Assembly (NCBI GenBank): GCA_023454395.1
Contig: JAEYFY010000459.1
Location: 1 to 10,784, forward strand
Source of the DNA: Pseudomonadota bacterium
Lineage (GTDB): Bacteria > Pseudomonadota > Gammaproteobacteria > Enterobacterales > Enterobacteriaceae
Direction: 5' to 3'
Length of the DNA stretch: 10,784 bases
Positions 1 through 7,498 of this stretch are shown in pieces; position 1 is the first letter of the stretch; the number at the start of each line of letters is the position of its first letter. The notes below the pieces were generated by a model. That model was not told where the DNA came from. It did no database searches and saw only the letters and a program-made list of their open reading frames with translations. The position numbers were made by a program, and so were the translations under genes.

Positions 1-84
1 ATCATGGATACCATTTTTACCTAACCACAATGAATATTGTAGCCAACCAAGTAAAATCAGAAGTAAGACTGTTAATTTCCCCAT
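1..84 (-). CDS. ftsB: Cell division protein FtsB, 5' end only (truncated by window edge)
   Basis: FtsB is a small bitopic inner-membrane protein that joins FtsL and FtsQ in the divisome and helps activate septal peptidoglycan synthesis. Reading minus from the ATG at 84-82 gives 28 codons that run off the window edge in frame. The peptide starts [20 protein letters not shown] and continues LGKNGIHD, which matches the E. coli FtsB N-terminus almost residue for residue: a very short cytoplasmic tip, one transmembrane helix (about residues 4-21) and the start of the periplasmic part. The start is supported by a purine-rich GGGGGTGG just upstream. An in-frame ATG at 114-112 would add ten residues, but it has no Shine-Dalgarno and the family begins at MGKL. 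In E. coli ftsB also lies downstream of cysC, with ygbE between; no ygbE-like frame is seen here. The coiled coil and C-terminus lie outside the window. Confidence 0.93.
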   Translation of the reverse strand, partial: MGKLTVLLLILLGWLQYSLWLGKNGIHD

Positions 85-414
85 TACCACCCCCAAGATT
101 AATGGGCTAATCATCCCACAACTCAACAACAGACGCCACAAAAGTGCTGGAATATATTACATTATTATTCCTCTTCTCCTCACTATAAACGTGGGTAACT
201 TCTATAAAATTCAGACTAAGGTGTGATTTTTTCTTATTAAGATGAAGTGCTATGGGGTTACTTTATCAATAAGTGAATGCTCAATTAAAGCATGAGTTGC
301 ATTAGAAATGGTATGCCGAAATAAGCGTTTTTACTCTAATTACATACATTATCTCTACACATTCCCCCTTTTTATGGGTGGTTTGTGTAAAGATAATTTA
401 ATGTCATCATAAAA
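85..414. other. Intergenic region between cysC and ftsB
   Basis: This 330-bp A+T-rich stretch holds no open frame longer than a few codons on the minus strand and nothing protein-like on plus. It contains an imperfect hairpin just behind cysC (356-389, listed separately). On minus, a weak candidate -10 for ftsB (TATAGT, 187-182) would give a leader of about 90 nt, but no good -35 precedes it. E. coli carries ygbE (a small membrane protein, DUF3561) at this place; I see neither that gene nor a recognisable remnant. Whether ftsB uses its own promoter or read-through from cysC cannot be decided by eye. Confidence 0.6.
356..389 (-). repeat. Imperfect inverted repeat 3' of cysC
   Basis: About 25 nt past the cysC stop, the minus strand can fold into a hairpin. 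The outer stem is TACACA/TGTGTA (6 bp), followed by a 2x2 A-A internal loop, then an inner C/G stem of 5 bp with one bulged A, and a 7-nt A-rich loop. No T-tract follows on either strand, so it is not a canonical intrinsic terminator. It could be a 3'-end stabiliser, a processing site or a factor-assisted end of the cysGDNC transcript. The inverted repeat is directly visible; its role is a guess. Confidence 0.4.
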
Positions 415-1029
415 TTAACGGTAAATTTGGTTTTGCCGTAGATATGCGAGGATTTGTTGGGTTAGTTCATTTATAGAAAGTGTACCGTCTAAATGTAATT
501 CAGGATCAATGGGCTGTTCATAGGGCGAATCTATACCTGAAAATTGCGTTATCTCACCACGTCTTGCTTTTTGATAAAGCCCTTTCGGATCACGGGCTTC
601 ACAAATAGAAAGGGGAGTATCAACAAAGATCTCAATAAATCTTCCTTGCTCAAAGCGTCCTCTCACTTGTTGTCTGTCTTTTTGGTAAGGAGAGATAAAA
701 GCCGTTAAGACAAGAAGCCCCGCATCGACCATCAATTTAGCCACTTCCCCTACACGGCGAATATTCTCGTGCCTATCTTCGGCACTAAATCCAAGATCAT
801 TACACAATCCATGGCGTAAGTTATCCCCATCTAATAAATAGCTATGAATAGGCGAATGCTTTTGTGAATACTGATAAAGCGCTTGTTCTAGTGCATCGGC
901 AAGTGTGGATTTACCGGAGCCAGATAACCCAGTAAACCAAAGCACACATCCTTTGTGTGCTTGTTGTGATTCGCGTTCATTTAATCCAATTTTATGAGGA
1001 TGCCAAACAATATCGTTGCTTATCACCAC
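415..1029 (-). CDS. cysC: Adenylyl-sulfate kinase (APS kinase) CysC
   Basis: CysC phosphorylates adenosine 5'-phosphosulfate with ATP to give PAPS, the second activation step of cytosolic sulfate assimilation. With the GTG start at 1029 the protein has 204 residues (E. coli 201). It shows the P-loop GLSGSGKST (34-42), the [11 protein letters not shown] motif (65-75), [13 protein letters not shown] (88-100), TAFISP with the serine equivalent to E. coli S109 at 113, and DPKGLY with a following basic stretch. Compared with E. coli, about five residues are inserted at 54-62, before SYLLDGD. The start overlaps the cysN stop by one base (TAGTG) and has a strong GGAGG six bases upstream. A further upstream TTG at 1062 in the same frame lies inside cysN and adds residues unlike the family, so I reject it. 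A second GTG at 1026-1024 is possible. It is the last gene of the cysGDNC run. Confidence 0.96.
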   Translation of the reverse strand: MVISNDIVWHPHKIGLNERESQQAHKGCVLWFTGLSGSGKSTLADALEQALYQYSQKHSPIHSYLLDGDNLRHGLCNDLGFSAEDRHENIRRVGEVAKLMVDAGLLVLTAFISPYQKDRQQVRGRFEQGRFIEIFVDTPLSICEARDPKGLYQKARRGEITQFSGIDSPYEQPIDPELHLDGTLSINELTQQILAYLRQNQIYR

Positions 1030-2480
1030 TATTTTCCTCCAAGAAGATCCCTCGCGCCCCAATGGGGAAAGTGGCGACGGATAAGTTGGTTTAATTCGAC
1101 TTCAAAAGCATCGTATTGCGTCATCGTTTGTATCGCGTTATCTCTCGTTTCTCGAATAAGCCCAGCGCCTACGGTGACATTGCTTAGTCGATCAATCAGT
1201 ATTAATCCTCCGGTATCAGCATTAACTTGATAGCTATCCAGCACCAAAGGCTCTTCAAATGAAACTTCAACACTACCAATCGCATTTAAACTTAAGTTAT
1301 CTGTGACTTGTTGAGTGAGTTTATTTACATCCACTTGATAATGAATATTCTCTATTTTGGCGCGGCTTTTTTTACCTGCAATTTTGATATCCAGAGTATG
1401 ACCTTGTACTAAAGGCTGCTCTGACATCCACACCACATCAATTAACGCATGAGTGCTAATATTGGCAGTTGTATCATTATCATCAACGATAATATCCCCA
1501 CGACTGATATCAATTTCATCTGCCAGAACCAGTGTGATTGCTTGCCCTGCTTTAGCTTGCGTTAAATCACCATCAAAAGTAACAATACGTTTGATTGTTG
1601 TATGTTTTCCTGAAGGTAATATTTTGATTTGTTGCCCTTGATAAAGCACGCCTGAAGACACCGTACCGCTGTATCCTCTAAAATCTAAATCTGGACGATT
1701 TACATATTGCACAGGGAAACGCAGTGATTGAGACTTAGAGCCTAACTTAACTGGCGCATCTTCCAATAATGAAAGCAATGTTTTTCCTTGATACCAAGGC
1801 ATATTCAATGAGGGCGAAACCACATTGTCACCATCAAGGGCGGAAATAGGGACAAATTCAATCGTGAGATCTGTCGGGAGTTGATCGGCAAATTTAAGAT
1901 AATCTTGTTGGATCGAATCAAATATTGCTTGTTGATAATCCACCAGATCCATTTTATTGATCGCGACGATCAAATGGCGAATACCAAGGAGCGTGCTGAT
2001 AAAACTGTGTCGCCTTGTTTGCTCTTGTACACCTTTTCGAGCATCGATCAACAGAATAGAAAGTGAACTTGTTGATGCACCTGTCGCCATGTTGCGAGTA
2101 TATTGAGCATGCCCTGGTGTATCAGCAATAATAAACTTACGTTTTGACGTTGAAAAATAGCGGTAAGCAACATCAATCGTGATCCCCTGCTCTCTTTCTG
2201 CGGCTAATCCATCCACCAGCAAAGCAAGATCGAGCTTTTCACCTTGAGTACCGATCTTTTTACTTTCATTTTGTAATGTAGAAAGCTGATCTTCATAGAT
2301 CTGCCTTGTGTCATGAAGTAAACGCCCTATTAATGTACTTTTTCCATCATCGACATTTCCACAGGTTAAAAATCGCAGTAATCCTTTATTCTGTTGAGTT
2401 TTAAGATAGCTATCTACACCGCCTTGTTGTGCGATTTCACCCGCGACAAGTTGATTCGTTTTTACGGCTAAAAGTCCCAT
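1029..2480 (-). CDS. cysN: Sulfate adenylyltransferase subunit 1 (GTPase) CysN
   Basis: CysN is the regulatory GTPase of ATP sulfurylase. It couples GTP hydrolysis to CysD-catalysed adenylation of sulfate to APS. It has 483 residues (E. coli 475). The elongation-factor-like G domain shows G1 GNVDDGKST (41-49), [15 protein letters not shown] (95-109, switch I/G2), G3 DTPGH (120-124) and G4 NKMD (175-178). EF-Tu-type beta-barrel domains follow, with [33 protein letters not shown] and the C-terminal [13 protein letters not shown]. The residue after DTPGH is Ala here, where I recall Glu in E. coli CysN (DTPGHEQYTRN). The ATG at 2480 has GGAGG a few bases upstream and lies 11 nt behind the cysD stop. 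The stop overlaps the cysC GTG. The protein is separate from CysC, not the CysNC fusion seen in some other bacteria. Confidence 0.98.
   Translation of the reverse strand: MGLLAVKTNQLVAGEIAQQGGVDSYLKTQQNKGLLRFLTCGNVDDGKSTLIGRLLHDTRQIYEDQLSTLQNESKKIGTQGEKLDLALLVDGLAAEREQGITIDVAYRYFSTSKRKFIIADTPGHAQYTRNMATGASTSSLSILLIDARKGVQEQTRRHSFISTLLGIRHLIVAINKMDLVDYQQAIFDSIQQDYLKFADQLPTDLTIEFVPISALDGDNVVSPSLNMPWYQGKTLLSLLEDAPVKLGSKSQSLRFPVQYVNRPDLDFRGYSGTVSSGVLYQGQQIKILPSGKHTTIKRIVTFDGDLTQAKAGQAITLVLADEIDISRGDIIVDDNDTTANISTHALIDVVWMSEQPLVQGHTLDIKIAGKKSRAKIENIHYQVDVNKLTQQVTDNLSLNAIGSVEVSFEEPLVLDSYQVNADTGGLILIDRLSNVTVGAGLIRETRDNAIQTMTQYDAFEVELNQLIRRHFPHWGARDLLGGK
1036..1040 (-). promoter_or_regulatory. Ribosome binding site setting the cysC GTG start
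   Basis: The minus strand reads GGAGG, then six bases, then GTG, all within the last codons and stop of cysN (Gly-Gly-Lys-stop). This consensus Shine-Dalgarno at ideal spacing, with the stop and start sharing one base, points to GTG at 1029 as the start and to translational coupling of cysC to cysN. Confidence 0.8.
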
Positions 2481-2491
2481 ATTTCCTCCGA

Positions 2492-3400
2492 TTAAAAATA
2501 ACCTTGGCGCTTTTTCAGTTCCATGGAGGCAGACTGATCACTGTCAATTAAACGCCCTTGTCGTTCGCTGCTGGTGGAAATCAGCATTTCTTCAATAATG
2601 GCGGGTAGAGTTTCTGCTTGTGAAGGTATAGCCCCCGTTAATGGCCAGCACCCCAATGTTCTAAATCTCACTTTTTGCTGTGTGATCACTTCACCCGGTT
2701 TTAGATCAATTCTGTCGTCATCTACCATAATTAAGGTGCCATCACGTTCAATAACCGGTCTATTTTTGGCAAAATAGAGAGGAACTATGTCGATATTCTC
2801 TAAATAGATATATTGCCAAATATCGAGTTCTGTCCAGTTAGATAGCGGAAATACACGAATACTTTCACCTTTATTAATCTGTCCGTTATAGTTTTTCCAT
2901 AATTCAGGTCGTTGGTTTTTCGGATCCCAGCGATGCTTTCTATCTCTAAATGAATAAATACGCTCTTTGGCGCGTGATTTTTCTTCATCACGGCGCGCAC
3001 CGCCAAATGCCGCATCAAAGCCATATTTGTCTAAGGCTTGCTTTAGCCCTTCTGTTTTCATGATATCCGTGTGTTTGGCACTACCATGAATAAACGGGTT
3101 AATGCCAAGTTCTGCACCTTGTGGATTACGATAGACTTTAAGATCAAAACCGTATTCTTTAGCCGTTTTATCTCGAAACTCATACATTTCTCGAAATTTC
3201 CAGCCAGTATCAACATGCAACAAAGGAAAAGGTAATTTAGCGGGATAAAACGCTTTACGCGCTAAATGCAACATCACCGAGGAATCTTTGCCTATTGAAT
3301 AAAGCATGACGGGATTTTCAAATTCAGCGACAACTTCACGCAGAATATAAATACTTTCTGCTTCTAATTGCTGAAGATGGGTTAATTGTGTTTCATTCAT
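2492..3400 (-). CDS. cysD: Sulfate adenylyltransferase subunit 2 CysD
   Basis: CysD is the catalytic subunit of heterodimeric ATP sulfurylase and forms APS and pyrophosphate from ATP and sulfate, working with CysN. It has 302 residues, the same as I recall for E. coli CysD, with very high similarity throughout. The N-type ATP pyrophosphatase fold is marked by the PP-loop SIGKDSS (35-41). Other conserved stretches are [18 protein letters not shown] (60-77), [18 protein letters not shown] (106-123), [15 protein letters not shown] (133-147), [23 protein letters not shown], and the terminus [11 protein letters not shown]. The ATG at 3400 follows a GAGG five bases upstream and lies 12 nt behind the cysG stop. 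The ORF is intact and ends 11 nt before cysN, consistent with cotranscription. Confidence 0.98.
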   Translation of the reverse strand: MNETQLTHLQQLEAESIYILREVVAEFENPVMLYSIGKDSSVMLHLARKAFYPAKLPFPLLHVDTGWKFREMYEFRDKTAKEYGFDLKVYRNPQGAELGINPFIHGSAKHTDIMKTEGLKQALDKYGFDAAFGGARRDEEKSRAKERIYSFRDRKHRWDPKNQRPELWKNYNGQINKGESIRVFPLSNWTELDIWQYIYLENIDIVPLYFAKNRPVIERDGTLIMVDDDRIDLKPGEVITQQKVRFRTLGCWPLTGAIPSQAETLPAIIEEMLISTSSERQGRLIDSDQSASMELKKRQGYF

Positions 3401-3412
3401 AACAACCTCGTT

Positions 3413-4834
3413 TTAGGCAAAATGAACCAAAGGTGAGTGGATTGGTGATGCTGATTGGGATTGTCTATCGCCAAACCACGCCAGTTGGTGATGTAATGCG
3501 GCAACTTCTCCTACAATCAGTAAAGCCGGAGTTGGTGCTTTTTCTGCTAATTGTGCGAGTTGCGTTAGATTTCCCGTGAAAACTTGTTGATCATGGCGTG
3601 TACCACAACTAATGACAGCAATTGGCGTTAAAGGCGATCGCCCCAACTCAATTAATCGTTGGCTAATAAGCTCGGCTTTTGTTGTTCCCATATAAATAGC
3701 TAACGTATGATTCGCCTGCGCTAATGAAGCCCAATCAGGCTCTATTCCGTCAGGTTTACAATGCCCTGTCATAAAGGTAACGCTTTGTGCATATTGACGA
3801 TGCGTTAATGGAATACCCGCGTATGCACTTGCGCCACTTGCCGCAGTAACCCCTGGTATCACTTGGAATGAAATGCCATGTTGTACTGCAACCTCTAATT
3901 CTTCGCCACCTCGCCCAAAAATAAAGGGATCACCGCCTTTTAATCGGACAACGCGTTTACCAAGTTGCGCATATTTCACGATCAGCGCATTCGTTTCTTC
4001 TTGAGAAACGCTATGGTGTCCCGCTCTTTTACCTACACAAATAGTGTCAGCATCACGACGAACAAGCTCTAAAACCTCTGGACTCACTAAACTGTCATAG
4101 AGCACAACTTCCGCTTGTTGAATAACCTGCAAACCGCGCAGCGTTAATAATCCTGCGTCACCGGGACCTGCCCCAACTAATGCTAATTCACCTTGTTGGA
4201 TCTCTTTTTGTGTCAATTGTTGTGCAAGCAAGGCTTCTGCTTGTGCCAGTTGATCACTCGCCACTAAAGCGGCAAATTTGCCACTAAACGCTCGCTCCCA
4301 AAAACGGCAACGCGCTTGAAACGAGCCTAATTGCTGCTTCACTTTATTGCGCCATTTTCCGGCAATTGTTGCCATTGCGCCTAATGAGTTTGGCAATAAC
4401 GCTTCTAGTTTTTCACGTATCATTCGCACTAAAACAGGGGCTTTCCCAGCCGATGAGATAGCAATCAAAATGGGATTTCTATCGATAATGGCAGGAAAAA
4501 TAAATGAGCATTGAGGTTGTGAATCCACAACATTGACAAAAATATGCCGCGCTTGTGCATCAAGATAAACTTGCTGATTAAGCACACTGTCATCCGTTGC
4601 CACAATCACAAGCATCATTCCTAATAGATGTTCAGATTGATATTTGGCTGATACCCATTCAATTTTTTCTTGTTGATAAGCTAGATGTAATTCATCACAC
4701 AACTGAGGTGCAATCACTCTTAAGCGAGCGCCAGCTCTCAACAACAGCAAAGCTTTACGCGCAGCAACATGACCACCACCAACCAATAACACTGGGCGTT
4801 CTTTTAATTCCACAAATAAGGGTAGGTAATCCAT
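3413..4834 (-). CDS. cysG: Siroheme synthase CysG (uroporphyrinogen-III methyltransferase / dehydrogenase / ferrochelatase)
   Basis: CysG converts uroporphyrinogen III to siroheme in three steps: SAM-dependent bis-methylation to precorrin-2, NAD-dependent oxidation to sirohydrochlorin, and iron insertion. The N-terminal dehydrogenase/chelatase part shows a Rossmann [11 protein letters not shown] (18-28) and VNVVDS with Asp105, equivalent to the bifunctional catalytic Asp104 of Salmonella CysG. Ser129 aligns with the phosphorylated Ser128. The methyltransferase part starts near 217 with [13 protein letters not shown] (221-233), YDSLVS (Asp248), VGKRAG (Lys270), [16 protein letters not shown] (298-313) and [21 protein letters not shown]. 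It has 473 residues against 457 in E. coli, mostly because of about 16 extra C-terminal residues. An in-frame TGA lies four codons upstream, so the ATG at 4834 is the only start there; AAGG lies a rather long 12 nt before it. It sits between cysH and cysD and supplies the siroheme of CysI; in E. coli cysG is instead linked to nir genes. Confidence 0.96.
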   Translation of the reverse strand: MDYLPLFVELKERPVLLVGGGHVAARKALLLLRAGARLRVIAPQLCDELHLAYQQEKIEWVSAKYQSEHLLGMMLVIVATDDSVLNQQVYLDAQARHIFVNVVDSQPQCSFIFPAIIDRNPILIAISSAGKAPVLVRMIREKLEALLPNSLGAMATIAGKWRNKVKQQLGSFQARCRFWERAFSGKFAALVASDQLAQAEALLAQQLTQKEIQQGELALVGAGPGDAGLLTLRGLQVIQQAEVVLYDSLVSPEVLELVRRDADTICVGKRAGHHSVSQEETNALIVKYAQLGKRVVRLKGGDPFIFGRGGEELEVAVQHGISFQVIPGVTAASGASAYAGIPLTHRQYAQSVTFMTGHCKPDGIEPDWASLAQANHTLAIYMGTTKAELISQRLIELGRSPLTPIAVISCGTRHDQQVFTGNLTQLAQLAEKAPTPALLIVGEVAALHHQLAWFGDRQSQSASPIHSPLVHFA

Positions 4835-4873
4835 ACGCGCATTTCACCTTCGTTGTTCACTTTATAACTAACG

Positions 4874-4902
4874 ACTATAAAAGTTGCTTTAGGGGTTATG
4901 AA
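4874..4902 (-). promoter_or_regulatory. Candidate promoter of cysGDNC
   Basis: On minus there is a -10-like TATAGT at 4879-4874. A weak -35-like TTCATA (4/6 to consensus) lies at 4902-4897, 17 bp away. A start site near 4867 would give a leader of about 33 nt before cysG. A poor -35 is typical of activator-dependent cys promoters. A second AT-rich -10-like element (GTTATAAA) lies closer to the gene at 4868-4861. The need for a promoter follows from the terminator immediately upstream. Confidence 0.45.
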
Positions 4903-4943
4903 ATGACAAAAAGCTATGTGATGGAACAGAAAGGAATAAGGAA
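4903..4943 (-). promoter_or_regulatory. Candidate CysB-binding site upstream of cysG
   Basis: On minus, 4939-4921 reads TTATTCCTTTCTGTTCCAT. It resembles the TTATTCC-plus-pyrimidine half-site I recall from CysB-activated promoters, and it shares TTCCTTT with the dyad upstream of cysJ. Relative to the proposed start near 4867 the box falls at about -36 to -76, the place where CysB activation sites lie at Salmonella cys promoters. No clear convergent second half-site is visible, so this is a partial match. Confidence 0.4.
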
Positions 4944-4983
4944 AAACAAAATATTTTCAAACAGTTATAATTTTAAATACGAC

Positions 4984-5013
4984 AAAAAGGGCAATAGATA
5001 AGCTCTATTACCC
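4984..5013 (-). terminator. Intrinsic terminator behind cysH
   Basis: Reading minus, 27 nt after the cysH stop, GGGTAATAG (5013-5005) pairs with CTATTGCCC (4997-4989) through nine pairs, one of them G-U, around a 7-nt loop. TTTTT (4988-4984) follows directly. The A-run on the other side of the stem is absent, so it works in the minus direction only. It should end or strongly attenuate the cysJIH transcript before cysG. Confidence 0.85.
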
Positions 5014-5039
5014 TCATTACTTATTGGTAGTTAATGACG

Positions 5040-5771
5040 TTATTCGTGTAATCCACACTCACGTTTTAAGCCAAAAAATCGTGTTTCTTCTTCACTCATA
5101 CCCTCTTCCCATTTTCGGGTTGTATGAGTATCTCCCACAGAGAGATAACCTTGCTCCCATAAAGGGTGATAAGGTAAGTCGTTTTCTTTAAGATATTGAT
5201 AAATTTTCTTATTATCCCAATCAACGATAGGTAGAAACTTAAAGATCCCTTTTGCGATTGAAAGCACAGGCAAATGTTCACGGCTTTTAGATTGCTGACG
5301 ACGAAGACCTGCAAACCATGTTTGAGCCTGTAATTCACGTAAAGCTCTTTCCATTGGCTCTACTTTATTTATCTGATTATAACGCTCGATACCTTCAATG
5401 CCTTCTAACCAAAGTTTACCGTAACGCGCTTCTTGCCAAGATGAAGATATTTCAGCTCGATAGATCTTCAAGTTAAGTTGTAACTGCTGAGTCAGCGTAT
5501 CAATAAATTGGTAGGTTTCAGGAAATAAGTAACCTGTATCAGTCAAGATCACAGGGATATCAGAATATTGCTGAGTGATTAAATGCAGACATACTGCAGC
5601 TTGAATACCAAAACTAGAGCTTAATACATAGGTTTTAGGTAAATTTTCTAATGCCCAAGTAACCCGTTCAATGGCGCTTAATTGCTCTAACTGCTGATTA
5701 ATCTGGCTCAAAGCATGTGTCTGCTCTTCAACAGGTAACTGTTTTAGCGAAGCAAGCTGAAATAAACTCAT
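5040..5771 (-). CDS. cysH: Phosphoadenosine phosphosulfate (PAPS) reductase CysH
   Basis: CysH reduces PAPS to sulfite and adenosine 3',5'-bisphosphate with thioredoxin or glutaredoxin as electron donor. It has 243 residues (E. coli 244). It shows the modified PP-loop SSSFGIQ (51-57), [18 protein letters not shown], the [14 protein letters not shown] substrate region, [14 protein letters not shown], and the C-terminal KRECGLHE with the catalytic Cys at 239. The only other cysteine is Cys62, so the cysteine pairs that bind the iron-sulfur cluster of APS reductases are absent. That makes it the PAPS-specific type, in agreement with cysC in the same cluster. The start ATG overlaps the cysI stop as ATGA, with GGAGG four bases upstream inside cysI. 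It is the last gene before a strong terminator. Confidence 0.98.
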   Translation of the reverse strand: MSLFQLASLKQLPVEEQTHALSQINQQLEQLSAIERVTWALENLPKTYVLSSSFGIQAAVCLHLITQQYSDIPVILTDTGYLFPETYQFIDTLTQQLQLNLKIYRAEISSSWQEARYGKLWLEGIEGIERYNQINKVEPMERALRELQAQTWFAGLRRQQSKSREHLPVLSIAKGIFKFLPIVDWDNKKIYQYLKENDLPYHPLWEQGYLSVGDTHTTRKWEEGMSEEETRFFGLKRECGLHE

Positions 5772-7498
5772 ACAGCCTCCTGCACTTCATAAAAATCGAT
5801 GGCTGAATTCAGTACAGGTTTAACCACATCAGTGCGAATAAGAAAATCGCCGAAACCTTCATTATTATCGCGAGAAGACGCCCATTCACCAATCAGCGTA
5901 TCAAGTATTGCGATGATTTCTTGCGAAGTAATATTTTCACGATACATTCTAGGGATACGTGTTCCGATGCGATTCCCCCCTAAATGCAAGTTGTAGCGAT
6001 CAGGTGCTTTACCCACCAGCCCCACTTCTGCAAGCATTGCTCGACCACAGCCATTTGGGCATCCAGTTACGCGCACAACAATGTGCTCATCACTGATGCC
6101 ATGTTTTGTCATTAAGCTATCAAGTGTGTCGGTGAATGAGGGTAAAAAGCGCTCAGCTTCTGCCATCGCTAATGGGCACGTTGGAAAAGAAACACATGCC
6201 ATCGCATGTTCACGCAGTGATGTAACTTGGCTATTAATCAAACCATATCGACGAGCAATTGCTTCAATATTGGCTTTTTCATTCTCAGGCACACCTGCCA
6301 CAATCAAATTTTGATTGGCAGTAAGTCGGAAATCGCCTTGATGAATTTTAGCGATTTCAGCGACACCTGTTTTTAATGGAGCATCAGGCATATCAATCAA
6401 CCGTCCGCTTTCAATAAATAAAGTCAGGTGCCATTTATCATCCACACCTTTTAACCAACCAATTTGATCGCCTCGGTGAGTAAATTCATAAGGTCGAATA
6501 GCCTCAAAAGTGACACCTGAACGGCGTTCAACTTCTTGTTTAAACGTCTCTACGCCAACGCGTTCTAATGTGTATTTTGTTTTTGCATTTTTGCGTTCAG
6601 TTCGGTTTCCCCAGTCACGCTGAGTTGTCACAATCGCTTCTGCAATTGCCAATGTATTCTCAATCGGGATATAACCAAACTCACTGGCTAAGCGAGGAAA
6701 GGTATTCTTATCGCCATGTGTCATGGCTAAACCGCCCCCTACAAGCACATTAAAACCGACTAAATGCCCATTTTCAGCAATCGCAATAAAATTCATGTCA
6801 TTCGCATGCAGATCAACATCATTATGAGGCGGGATCACCACTGAGGTTTTAAATTTCCGTGGTAAGTAGGTTTCCCCCAAAATAGGCTCTTCGTCTGTAG
6901 TTGCAACTTTCTCTTTATCTAACCAGATTTCCGCATAAGCATGAGTGCGAGGTAATAAGTGTTCTGATATTTTTTTCGCCCACTCATACGCTTCTTGATG
7001 TAATGAAGATTGCACTGGGTTTGAAGTACATAGGACATTACGGTTAACATCATTCGCAGTAGCTAGAGAATCCAGTCCTGTTGCTGCAAGCATTTGATGT
7101 GCAGGTTTTACATTGCCTTTTAAAATGCCATGAAATTGAAATGTTTGACGATTAGTAATACGAATACTGCCATAAAGCGTATTTTCCGTCGCAAACTTAT
7201 CAATGCTAAGCCATTGTTTAGGCGAAATAATGCCACCGGGTAAACGACAGCGTAACATCATCGCATGGCGAGGTTCTAGCATTTGCTCTGCACGTTCTGC
7301 TCGAATATCTCTGTCATCTTGTTGATACATGCCATGAAAGCGAATTAACAAAAAGTTATCGCCTTCAAAGCCACCGGTTAAACCATTTTGTAAGTCTTCT
7401 GTAATAGTGCCGCGTAAAAAGTGACTCTCTTTTTTCATGCGTTCACTATCAGCCAGTTTCCCTTCAACCACTAAGGGCGCTTGAGTGTGTGATTTCAT
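5768..7498 (-). CDS. cysI: Sulfite reductase (NADPH) hemoprotein beta-component CysI
   Basis: CysI is the catalytic hemoprotein of NADPH-sulfite reductase and carries out the six-electron reduction of sulfite to sulfide on a coupled siroheme and [4Fe-4S] centre, with electrons from CysJ. It has 576 residues (E. coli 570). The four cluster/siroheme cysteines are at 435 and 441 ([20 protein letters not shown]) and at 480 and 484 ([17 protein letters not shown]). The substrate-binding basic residues known from E. coli are at the same numbers: Arg83, Arg153, Lys215, Lys217. [12 protein letters not shown] and [15 protein letters not shown] are also intact. Its ATG follows the cysJ stop with no gap (TAA ATG); AGAGGG lies about 11 nt upstream. 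It depends on siroheme from CysG, encoded just downstream. Confidence 0.98.
   Translation of the reverse strand: MKSHTQAPLVVEGKLADSERMKKESHFLRGTITEDLQNGLTGGFEGDNFLLIRFHGMYQQDDRDIRAERAEQMLEPRHAMMLRCRLPGGIISPKQWLSIDKFATENTLYGSIRITNRQTFQFHGILKGNVKPAHQMLAATGLDSLATANDVNRNVLCTSNPVQSSLHQEAYEWAKKISEHLLPRTHAYAEIWLDKEKVATTDEEPILGETYLPRKFKTSVVIPPHNDVDLHANDMNFIAIAENGHLVGFNVLVGGGLAMTHGDKNTFPRLASEFGYIPIENTLAIAEAIVTTQRDWGNRTERKNAKTKYTLERVGVETFKQEVERRSGVTFEAIRPYEFTHRGDQIGWLKGVDDKWHLTLFIESGRLIDMPDAPLKTGVAEIAKIHQGDFRLTANQNLIVAGVPENEKANIEAIARRYGLINSQVTSLREHAMACVSFPTCPLAMAEAERFLPSFTDTLDSLMTKHGISDEHIVVRVTGCPNGCGRAMLAEVGLVGKAPDRYNLHLGGNRIGTRIPRMYRENITSQEIIAILDTLIGEWASSRDNNEGFGDFLIRTDVVKPVLNSAIDFYEVQEAV

Noticed and set aside
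82..114. Upstream ATG at 114-112 as the ftsB start
   Set aside because: It is in frame, but it lacks a Shine-Dalgarno, while ATG 84 has GGGGGTGG and gives the family N-terminus MGKL.
994..1230. Plus-strand frame of 78 codons over the cysC-cysN junction
   Set aside because: It is antisense to two clear genes and has no ribosome binding site or recognisable motif.
4597..5001. Plus-strand frame of 134 codons over the cysG 5' end and the cysG-cysH gap
   Set aside because: It is antisense to the start of cysG, resembles no family I know, and its 3' part runs through the promoter and terminator region.
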